Below are positions 55,249 to 64,000 of a stretch of 64,000 bases of DNA, piece after piece. The notes under the pieces are model-generated. The model searched no databases. It saw only the letters and a program-made list of their open reading frames with translations, and had not been told where the DNA came from. The position numbers were made by a program, and so were the translations under genes. Position 1 is the stretch's first letter. Each line of letters starts with the position of its first letter. This DNA is from Cliona cf. orientalis (taxonomy: Eukaryota > Porifera > Demospongiae > Clionaida > Clionaidae). The stretch lies in assembly GCA_963930775.1 (NCBI GenBank), contig OZ005694.1:4953054-5017053 (forward strand), given 5' to 3'.

Positions 55249-55558
55249 ATGAACGCCACTACAATTTTTGCTAGTACAGAGCCAACTTCTGATGGAAGCA
55301 ATCTGTCAACAGGTAACTACTATAGTGTAACAGCCATGCCACTGTAATGGTATGGATTCAACAATATTTTTATAGGACCTGTAGGCATATGTAATGATGT
55401 AGTACAGTGTGTGACACATTGTGGCAATAATACAGTAACGTGTAATAATTATGCCTATGCATTTTCTTTAGGTGACATCATCGGTATAGTTTTTGGATTG
55501 TTTACAGCTTTTGGTACTATAATTGCTGTAGTGCCTTTTGTGATATGCTGTTGTCGAG
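55249..55558 (+). CDS. small single-pass membrane protein, two exons (partial)
   Basis: Exon 1 coding part 55249-55312: ATG after an in-frame TAG at 55237, reading 'MNATTIFASTEPTSDGSN', donor ACAG|GTAACT. Exon 2 (55376-55558, acceptor TTTATAG) adds a short Cys-rich segment 'GICNDVVQCVTHCGNNTVTC', then a hydrophobic stretch 'DIIGIVFGLFTAFGTIIAVV' and 'PFVICCCRG', and ends with donor CGAG|GTAAGA in phase 1. There is no cleavable signal peptide, so a type III topology is plausible: short outside N-terminus, one membrane span, Cys cluster just inside (possible palmitoylation). An internal acceptor TTTCTTTAG|GTGAC at 55471 would skip the Cys-rich part in frame. The cytoplasmic exon(s) downstream were not identified; function unknown. 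Confidence 0.55.
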
Positions 55559-56539
55559 GTAAGACACAAGAACTATTAATTTTAGCAGTTGATACACATG
55601 TATGAACCTGATAATCATTCAGGCTTGAGCGAGTCCCACACTAATTAATTAATTAATCACTACTACGATGTATGTATGTGTGTACACAGGTTTGCTCAAT
55701 GTACATACATGTACGTATCCTTTGGCACATGTTAATTAAGCTCCCCAAACAAAAACAAAGCACTGGCAACTAATGTGCAGCAAGAGTCAAAATCCCCAGT
55801 GAAGGGCATGCAGGATTTCTTGTTATGGAAGATGTATTAGTGTAATATTATTGCTTGCGTAAGCGCACCCATACTAGTGGGGGGGGGGGGGTCTGGCGCA
55901 TCCCCCAGGAAAATTTTAAATTTATGACTTCTCAGGCTTCTGTTGGTGATTCTTGACTACTTGCACACACTCAGTGCATAATAATTACGTATCACATTTT
56001 CCTGTGAAAGTTTGTAAAATTTGTGGACAAAGCCACCTACTGCCATGGTATATGATTGACACTGAAGCTATATACATGTACATGTATCTGTGTAGCTCAA
56101 TTACATAGTTGCCAACTATCCCAAAATATCCAGGATCAGGGCTAAAAAAAAGCATTTGACAACCGGACAATTTCCGCTGAAATATTAAATTTGACAGTTC
56201 AAAAATTCCTTTGTCCAGACATAGTGGCAGTACAAACGATAGTAAACTACTGGTGGTAGCTTACACAGGCAATGTACATTGTACATGTACAGGGTGGGCC
56301 ATGGGCTGTTGGTAGGGTCAGTTTGTATAGCAAACCTGTTTAGTGGTGATGTACATGTAGCACCACCCAAACCACACAATTACTGGCAGACTTGGGTAAT
56401 CTTAGGCACTTTGCTTGTGAGTTCTGAATTTGTCTGCATGGATATTTTTTAGTCTCTTGCTTAGATTTTGAGCACTGTTATGGGTAAAATATTATGGAGA
56501 GCATGTCCCAGTTGTGTCCTGGATTACCTGATTTAGTAG

Positions 56540-57314
56540 TAGGCCTGCGCTAATTATTCAGGAATAATTTTTTGAATAATAGGCAGCTTTTTGCAGAAGT
56601 TGAATAATGGGCTCTTCAAGTGTTCAACGAAGTACTGCGCATGCGCAGACTGTGCCGTCAACACGTGCTTCTTTAGACTTTGTACTTCTGCTAGTCTCTA
56701 TGGCCAGTCCTCGATCGCTGCTAGACATTCTCAAAGCTCCCCAAGCATCTGACCTAACAAGAAAGAGGAAGATTGACTCAAATCCGCTCGTTGGCCAAAA
56801 GAGGTCCAGAGGTCAAGGTTCTAGTGAGCCAAAGTCCGTCAGTGCAAAAGATCGAGTCGGAATGAAGTTCCTGACGAGTGCTTGACTGTTAGTAGAGGTA
56901 GAAAACTATTTTGTAGTGCCTGTAGGGAAGAGCTAAGTCCGAGAAAGAACATTATCACCAATCATATGGCCTGCAAGAAGTACCGGATAAGCAAGGAGAA
57001 GGTCAGGACAAGTAAAGCTAAAGACCAAACTATCATTGACAGTCTGAGGATCTATGATGCTGAGCACAACCCTGTCGGTGAAATTCTGCCAATGAGTCAG
57101 TGTGTGCATAGGCTCAAGGTTTTGAAGACCTTTTTTGTGTGCTGCCATCTCTCTTACAAAACTAGATGCTTTCCGTGATCTACTCGAGGAAAATGCTGTA
57201 CGGTCCCTATTATTTTTGAATAATAGGGACATATTGTTGAATAATAGGGAGCAAATTTGTGAATAAAATATTTGAATAATAGGCAAATTTAAGTGAATAA
57301 TTAGCTCAGGCCTA
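56540..57314. mobile_element. hAT element, 775 bp, 8-bp TSD TTTAGTAG
   Basis: Inverted ends TAGGCCTGCGCTAATTATTC and (complement of right) TAGGCCTGAGCTAATTATTC, with identical TTTAGTAG at 56532-56539 and 57315-57322. 'TTTGAATAATAGG' is repeated near both ends. It contains the 5' part of a transposase-like gene, so it is a deletion derivative. The TAGGCCT end is shared with the hAT MITE at 18690. Confidence 0.95.
56607..57260 (+). pseudogene. hAT-type transposase N-terminus (BED-like zinc finger), broken
   Basis: Frame one (56607-56885) reads 'MGSSSVQRSTAHAQTVPS' to 'RKRKIDSNPLVGQKRSRG' and ends at TGA. A second frame (from ~56882) continues 'RGRKLFCSACREELSPRKN' 'IITNHMACKKYRISKEK', a BED-like C2H2/C2HC finger. 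A third frame picks up 'ISLTKLDAFRDLLEENAVR' after ~57150. At least two frameshifts separate the parts, and no DDE core is present, so it is dead. Confidence 0.65.
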
Positions 57315-58399
57315 TTTAGTAGCAATGTCTCGGAATCCAGCTTGATTGCATATATTGTGAGGGTGTGACACAAGCATAATCGCTCAAAGTGTATGTGGTG
57401 AACCAAAAGTGGGCATGGCCCAGAAATATCGTGTGCATTCGTTTTACTTTCTACTTTGTCCCGGACTCTCTTTGGCAATTATGCATTTAGTGTGATTGCA
57501 ATAACAGGGTGTGACCGTTGTACTTGATACTTAACAGATCGGATATTGGATTACTTTGGCACATTGAGGCACTGCATGGTGCTTGAATATTCACACCTAA
57601 CATTTTACATGTTGCTTACAGCATACAAACCAGCTAGGATTTACATGTATTTCAGGTTTTAGCTGGCAAACATACTTCGAGAGGAGGCAAGTACAAATCC
57701 AAGGGGGCAACCCCATAATATATTTGTATATGGAAAACGAATTTCCAAGGGGGAAGTACCCCCTGGTCCCCCTGAAATAAATGCTGCAAACAGTGACGAA
57801 ATGATAGCGTACAATTTACGTAAAACAGTATCCTGTTATGAAATGGAGCGTTATTATACAATTTGTCCTATGTACACTAACAGTATACTGCACAGTTTGC
57901 CTATGAATCATTAATATCTGGTCACATATTATGTGTACATGTACGAATGGTAACTACATATTTATCCCGCATGCATGTGCAAGGGGTAAAGTAATCAGTT
58001 TGTCTATTTGTTGTCATTATTGGCACGAAAATCGCCAGATCTCGAGTTGTAGGTGTTTGTGCGTGCTATATGCATAACAAATCAGTGAAAAACTGGTTTC
58101 CACATGTTTCAAAATGCTGAAATGGCTTACTCGCACTACAAATTGTGCATTTTCTGTTTAGCTTGACTATGGTTTATTGATCACACCCACCCCACTGGCA
58201 TGTGCTGATGCAGCTGCGCATACTGAAGCTCAGTATAGGAAAGGGTCATCAAATTACATCAGCTCTGGAGTAGAGTGTTGCAATACTATGCTACTGTAAC
58301 AGTGGTTACAGAGCGCGCGGGGTATGTGGTCTAGAGAGCTCTAGTATTATTAACCCTTGGCGCATGCGCGAGGGTTATGGTAGTCGTTCTGTGTGTGTG

Positions 58400-58438
<39 letters not shown>

Positions 58439-59175
58439 TACCACACTAACTACTACATACCTCGTTTATGAGTCCAAACTGCGGTGTCATAAGGTTCCTT
58501 ATGGTGTTCCAAATGCATGTCTGATTTGTGTGGATTTTGCACATAACGCTTTGTTCGTTAGTTTTGGCATCATTTGCTGATTCTAAGCTTCTTGATTTCT
58601 CCGATCCCAGCCAGCTAACTTTACGTATAAATAGAATGCTAATTAGGTGCCCTTTGACCTGCTCACAAATTTTATTGTTCTAATTGGAAGTGCCTGCGAG
58701 ATCTGTAATTATGTTTCAGCGGTATAAATCTGGTGCAGAGAGAGAATCAGTGTTTTTTTGGCTAATATCACTGGGACCCCTATAACTATAAGCCTGAACA
58801 TTTCTGCTATTACCGTACTTAATTTAATACTACGCATGGAAAAAAATAATTTCAATTTTGAAAAATGCGCGTTTTTCTGGTAATGGTCGTCAATCACTCC
58901 ATATATAAACATTATGAGAATTTGTAAAATGCTAATTTATTGTGTTAAATTGGATCATGCGTTGTATTCGATTAACTACGGTATCAAGTTTTTTCTTGAA
59001 TTCACAAAATTGTAACTATGCTAGCACACAAAGTAGATCTATAGATTGCACATTGTGTGCGCGGGGTATATATGCTCTACAGAGCTCTACTTAGTAAAGT
59101 ATTAAGTGATTATGCACCTAAAATGATGTTTATTTTGAGTAGCTTCATTTATATCCATATTTCAATAATCTGCAG
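57315..59175. other. non-coding; dispersed repeat copy
   Basis: No exon identified. 58345-58590 is a plus copy of the 'YLVYESK' repeat with a (TCTG)n tract. 'GCGCGGGGTAT.TG' plus 'AGAGCTCTA' occurs at both 58315-58350 and 59058-59090, perhaps the borders of a ~770-bp insertion. Confidence 0.5.
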
Positions 59176-59421
59176 TTCACATTCCAAACAATATTTTGCA
59201 TAAAAGACATGTGGATCGTCGTGAGACAGTGATTATAGAGGCAAGAACACTTGGAAAACTTGAATATAAGTGGAATAATGATTCACAATATGCAAAAAAA
59301 TCCTATACAATTCCGGATACTCCAAGTCAGACTGAGGTTGAGTACACTTGCAAGATCACACCAAGGAATTGTTTTCGTAAATGGAGGTCTAGAGAAGTAA
59401 AATTTATTTGTCGACCTAATG
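59176..59421 (+). CDS. receptor ectodomain exon (Ig-like or unknown fold)
   Basis: 246 bp, acceptor ATCTGCAG, donor AATG|GTAAGT, phase 1-1. It reads 'HIPNNILHKRHVDRRETV' ... 'LEYKWNNDSQYAKKSYTI' ... 'TEVEYTCKITPRNCFRKW' ... 'REVKFICRPN'. The Trp followed by 'EYTCKI' resembles the strand C Trp and strand F Y-x-C of an immunoglobulin-like domain, but the first cysteine is not obvious, so the fold is uncertain. It joins in frame to the FN3 exon at 61315. Upstream exons not found in the window. Confidence 0.65.
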
Positions 59422-60673
59422 GTAAGTGAAACAAAATATTGCAATAATCTGTACTTTGCTGCACAAAACTGTACCCTGCCATCAAATCAATTTTATATCA
59501 TATCGTGTAGCAGAGTTTATTTTCATGGGTTTAAATCATCGTGGGTGAACAGGATCGTGCCATTGAGTGCTTGCACAAATATGCTTACTGTAGTATCCTC
59601 AGCCCTGGATAAGCATTCACTCCCAGGTAAACACCCAAGTACTCGTTTTGGCTACATGCGATGGAGAGTGCCACTCTCGGATGAAAATCTACACTTGAAT
59701 ATCCTTACTGCAATGGATGGTTAGCATCCAAGCAAAATCTGTACAGTACTTGTATCGATGGACAGATTTTACCCAAGCATACATGCAGTTGCGTCAATAA
59801 TATTATTGTCAATTGGCTCAATTGTACTTCGACCCTATTTCCCACTCATGGCCGTATGCTTACAAATTAAATAATTACCATAATATTTTAAATTTTGCTA
59901 AAAATATATATCCTGGAATGTAATATGTAATAACAACAATAGCCTCCGTAGATGACGGTAAAGGTTTATATAATAGGAAAGTGAACTTTGATATTAATTT
60001 TTTGGCCTGACGTACTAAAGCCACTCATTGCATGAATAGCATAGCGTGTGGATCCCATACCCTGGGTTTTCCCGTAGATAATCACTTATATTAGGGTGTT
60101 CATGTGGAGAGCATAGTTTATTGTTATAAGTCCATGTACATTATATTGCCTGATCGGATTTGGGAAATTATTTATAGATGTATGATTTAACGACCAGTAG
60201 CCGTTAAAAAATAGAGTGTCATTTCTTTCCCGTCTAGACAGTGTTACACCGTTCATACTAGCGGTACCGTTTCCGTTTTGTACGTGGAACAGTGGAATGG
60301 AATAGTGGAATGGGAAATACTGGAATGATTAACAACCCTGGACACGAGGCTATCTATTACTGGAGAACTATCGACATCTCTGAAAGTTGAAAGAGAGTTT
60401 TATAGCTGTGTGAAAAGAATGTATTGTTTTATCTATAGTTATCTGATTGATTGCTCAGCAGTGGAGTACTCACCAAGCCCTGGCACACACGTCACCCAGG
60501 GAGCTAGTGTTCCTGATATGCTTATGTAATGTAATGGGTACCGTGACCAAGAAGTTTAATTGCCCGGGCCTTGGTCCCAGGCAGTGCCAGGGATATAGCG
60601 TTCAAGACCATATTTACAGGGTCGTTAGTCATAGTTGCCCATTCCACTATTCCATTGTTCAACAATTTTACTA

Positions 60674-60893
60674 CCGTATTTCTTCTAAAAATTCGGCCCT
60701 TCTAATTATTCAGCTTCCTTTACCGAATGAATGAATATAGTCTCTAACTTTTCGGCAAAGGTCGTCATGCATATATGCTATAAACGGGAATGGAATGCGC
60801 ACGCAGACAGAATGTTGAATATTAACCTCTAAAAATTAGGCGAAGCTAAAGCAATATTATTATTTTCATGCCGAATTTTTAGAAGAAATACGG
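60674..60893. mobile_element. 220-bp MITE, CCGTATTTCTTC ends, TA TSD
   Basis: Perfect 24-bp inverted ends starting CCGTATTTCTTCTAAAAATT; TA at 60672-60673 and 60894-60895. Lies in the intron between the two receptor exons. Confidence 0.95.
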
Positions 60894-61314
60894 TATTCCA
60901 CATTCCATTGAATCTAGACTCCCCATCACATCAGCCTCTGCTCATCCCGCTTTCATTCTTTTGTATGGGGAACAGCCGTTTTACTTTCATCTCGATGGTG
61001 TTTAATAGAACAAAAATGTCACCATTTTATTGATTGCTACTATACCTATCTACCCAGGACTGCCACTTATAAAGTGCTATATTTATTAAATCTCAAACAT
61101 TGCCACGTGGTTTATCGCAATGAATAATTCTCTCACAATCTTGTGGCACACTCGTAGAAAAGTGTTGATAACAATGTGTATTTTACAATGTTCATGCACT
61201 CTCAATATTCAAAATAAATTGCATGTACATTGCTGCCCATAAGTAGTGGCAACATTGATAATGAGGTTTTGAGGGTTCAATTTTAGTTATCCTTTCTTCC
61301 TCCATACTCTATAG

Positions 61315-61611
61315 TTCCATCAGCTCCTCCTAGTGATGTTCTTGTCATTACAAAAGATTCAAGATCGGTGAGCCTCTCTTGGAATGCTCCTCCTGCAGCA
61401 GATCACAATGGCCAACTTACTGGCTATACAATAAAGGTCAAAGATCAAAATGGGAATGAAGCTCGACCTCTCTTAATAACAGACAATACATGTACCTCTA
61501 AAGAGGTTGATGGCTTAAAGCCAAACACTGACTACATATTCCAAGTTAGTGCCATGACAGCAGCTGGTACTGGAACTCCCACATCCAAAAAGGGATGTAC
61601 TGCTGAAGGAG
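61315..61611 (+). CDS. fibronectin type III domain exon
   Basis: 297 bp, acceptor CTCTATAG, donor GGAG|GTAAGA, phase 1-1, exactly one FN3 domain: 'VPSAPPSDVLVITKDSRS', 'VSLSWNAPPAADHNGQLT', 'GYTIKVKDQNG', 'VDGLKPNTDYIFQVSAMT' and 'AAGTGTPT'. The Trp, Tyr (GYTI), Leu and Tyr (TDY) landmarks are all present. Symmetric phase-1 FN3 exons are standard in animal receptors and adhesion proteins. Further exons should lie beyond 64000. Confidence 0.9.
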
Positions 61612-63219
61612 GTAAGATAGCTTATTTATTAATTATTTTTTCGGTACTCAGAACATAAAGTTTAACATTAAATTTTTTGCATATTGTTGTGTTATCAAAA
61701 AGTGGTGTGTACGTGTTTGGGATTCTTCCTCAGCTTCAAATTAGCGTAGGCTGCTAGTTATCAACCCCTTTTACATGCACATATATTTCCCTGACTTGTA
61801 ACTCCTACCAGGAGTGACGTACGAAGCTGGCTCTTGAACGGAAGGAGAGATCTTCAGCTTAGCTAGAATCTTATGGACTGGCAAACTACATATAGCTCAT
61901 ATACTTTTTGAACAATGGATTTAATTGTAATACTTTAGTGATGACTAAAACCAAGCACATGATACACTGATATCTGCTTTTTTTACTGACTAGTTTCTAG
62001 CCTGTGTAGATATGTATATTCCATGGCTCCCCAGTACTTTGATTACCAGCAGGCTCAATGAAATATTGCCACATTCATTACATGTGGAAATTTAGCTCTG
62101 TTTGTGCATGTGGTGCCACCCATTAAGTCAATGGCCACCATAAAGGTTGAATGAGAGTGCACGAAATTGCTGGACATATTTTTGTGTGCAGCTGCCACAT
62201 ATCTAATGGCAGGAGTTCCATGTCATGGATGTTCTGCAAGTAGGTAGCTACTTGCCTGATTTGTTAGAGCTATAGCTCAAGGTGAGTCAATGTTCAGTAC
62301 TTCGACAATTCTAGCTCTCTCATTTAAGCCCCCCGTGCATGCAATCCACATATTGACACCTCAATTATTGGATATGGCAACAGCAGTGCGAGCCGAGCCA
62401 GGAAAGTATAGTGATAGACATCAAAGTGTATAGAGCACTAATACACAAAGAAATAATAAGCCTAACAGTAACTAGGATGGACTGTGAGTATTGCACTTTT
62501 AATTTCGGCTGTGCTAGCAAACATAGCCACGCTTGGAAAAAAAAATTAAACCTCTCCAAAAAACCTCGTTTATTAAGGAAAAATAAGAGAGGAAAAAACC
62601 GGAAAAATAAAACATCCCAGGCTAAAAATTTAATAATAACAGCGGCAAAACTATAAACAGTCACTTCTGTGACAGTCCATGTATACATACAGAGCTTGCA
62701 AATGGTCACTGATCTCTTGTGCATCACTACAGATAGTCTCTCCAGGAATGTTGATGCTTCACGTCCATGTCTTCTGCATTTCACCCAAGAACAATGTGAA
62801 TTAAATGCCACCCCCATAAACGAATAAGTTATTATTGTTACTTTTGGAAAGTTTGCTGGGCAACAATGGAATTGTTGAGAGAGTGGCTATATTTCCAGCC
62901 CTGCAGACCCATTTTATGCCAACACTCTGGCTCTGCCAGCCTAAACTGGATTCAATCAGCCCTTACTTGTCTCTGTCTTGTCTTCCAAGAATGCAATTAC
63001 AAGTGCTAGCTAGCTGCCAGGCGCCATCTCTCACTGTGTATGCATGTGCACTATATACATGCAGCTATAGTGCAACAATAAGAGCTTATTTTCTGTCTAA
63101 TTCGCTACACTCAAGCGTCAGAAAATATACCTCTCATTTAAGTCCCCTGTGCATGCAAGCTACATATTGATACCTCAAATATTGGGTATGGCAATAGCAG
63201 TGCGAGAATCAAAGAAAGT
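61612..63219. other. non-coding intron or intergenic
   Basis: No exon recognised. A ~95-bp block is duplicated (about 62315-62395 and 63128-63207; 'CTCTCATTTAAG', 'GGCAA.AGCAGTGCGAG'). Confidence 0.5.
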
Positions 63220-63239
63220 GGCTGGAGGTAGTTTAACTT

Positions 63240-64000
63240 ATAGGCCTAACTTCTTAGAGATAGATTGTCTTTCTTCAATCCTATCGTGAACATAGCCATC
63301 TTTGGTGGACTCCCTTCACCACCGTCCATGACGTTCAAAGTGTCTATCTGGCACACCTGCATTAGCAGCAGCAGATGCACCACCAGAGCAAAGATTGTGT
63401 AGGCTGAATTGCTTTCGATCCAGCCCTATAGACTCCAACATCACGAGAACAAGCTCCCGCGCACGGGTATAACTCAGATTAGCAGAGTCACATAGCTTTT
63501 TGTTGTAATGAGGCATCTAAAATTTTAATAGATAATAATTGTCCAATAAGTTTGCAACGGATATATTCGCCAGGCACATATAGCGCTCAAGCATTGCTAC
63601 TGGACAATAATCGGTGCCTGTACGAGCAATGACAACTATGGCTCCATCTTGGTATTGGTCAGTTTTGCTGCTCTCGACAAAAATTTCCAGATGGTCCTCA
63701 AAAAATTGCAAATCACACTCTTTAATCTTAGCAAGCTCACTGTACCAAAAACATCCAACAAATCCCAATAAGCAGATCGTCGGTGTGCAAATATTTGCCA
63801 GTGTTGCTTGCTCAGTTGCATATTTATCAACCAGGGATCTTAATAATATTATTTCAGGGGTGATGGGTTCTTTCTTATTCACCCTGTGGGCAAGCAGACA
63901 CTTTGCCCCTTCCAGCACTTGCTTTACCATGGGATGCTCAGTTGGGTCTTCTACCCAAGCCAGATTGTGTAGCCCTTTTAATTCTGGGCCAGTAATGCTT
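63240..64000 (-). pseudogene. tyrosine recombinase (phage-integrase fold), decayed, 5' end outside
   Basis: On the minus strand the frame enters from the right edge ('ELKGLHNLAWVEDPTEHP') and continues 'NICTPTICLLGFVGCFWYSE', 'LAKIKECDLQFFEDHLEIFV', 'ESSKTDQYQDGAIVVIARTG', the layout of eukaryotic XerD-like recombinases in YR-type elements. An in-frame TAG (63517-63519) precedes 'SYTRARELVLVMLESIGL', 'FSLHNLCSGGASAAANAGVP' and 'RHFERHGRW', then TGA (63313-63315), then 'KDGYVHD' with the candidate catalytic Tyr. The usual first Arg ('FLRxSEL') is Trp-Tyr here, and the HxxR motif reads HNLC. Two stops and two lost arginines mean it is dead. Confidence 0.75.

Noticed and set aside
56933..57478. 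181-aa minus-strand ORF
   Set aside because: It is the shadow of the hAT transposase remnant on the plus strand and crosses the element border at 57314.
59419..59724. 101-aa ORF after the receptor exon
   Set aside because: Begins inside a splice donor; lies in the intron and has no domain.
62365..62817. 150-aa minus-strand ORF
   Set aside because: No motif, hydrophobic and low-complexity composition, overlaps a lysine-rich plus ORF; no splice or promoter support.

Overview
The window is intron-bearing, AT-rich eukaryotic DNA, packed with DNA transposons and carrying pieces of animal-type receptor genes. Its gene content (NLR-type leucine-rich-repeat exons, an FN3-containing receptor, pogo, hAT, Harbinger, Crypton and CACTA-type transposons) fits an early-branching marine animal. 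A demosponge is my best guess, which is inference only. No rRNA, tRNA, CRISPR array or bacterial-style operon was found.

Layout. (1) 1-2.7 kb: 3' part of a Tnp2/CACTA-type transposase followed by a ~92-bp tandem repeat array. (2) 3.0-5.4 kb: a 2.35-kb TIR element. (3) 5.7-43.3 kb: the 3' half of a plus-strand LRR gene. It is built from short phase-locked exons (84/81 bp) alternating as two LRR types, in segmentally duplicated units of ~3.2 kb, ending in an LRR cap and a short terminal exon at 43239-43258. Its introns are full of insertions, many provable because the sister units keep the empty site. (4) Inside one LRR intron, 8860-20991: a ~12.1-kb giant DNA transposon. Its minus strand reads as one long multi-exon gene: pogo/CENPB-type DDD transposase, two RING fingers, disordered repeat exons, ULP1-type protease plus PHD finger, then 17 tandem copies of a ~117-bp exon. 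All exons I could delimit keep frame. (5) 43.3-55 kb: duplicated blocks, a broken Crypton-like recombinase gene (46.2-47.7 kb), Harbinger-like, mariner-like and foldback MITEs, and long G/C homopolymers. (6) 55.2-61.6 kb: a small membrane-protein gene, a hAT element with a broken BED-finger ORF, and two exons of a receptor (Ig-like/unknown plus FN3). (7) 63.2-64 kb: a decayed tyrosine-recombinase gene on the minus strand running off the end.

The most interesting object is the giant element. It joins a transposase to ubiquitin-type (RING), SUMO-type (ULP1) and chromatin-reader (PHD) modules plus an expanding exon array. Its TIR core resembles small MITEs (7142-7748, 40951-41635) in the same LRR locus, which suggests an autonomous/non-autonomous pair. 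Exon structures are read by eye from splice sites and phase; no transcript or database evidence was available.
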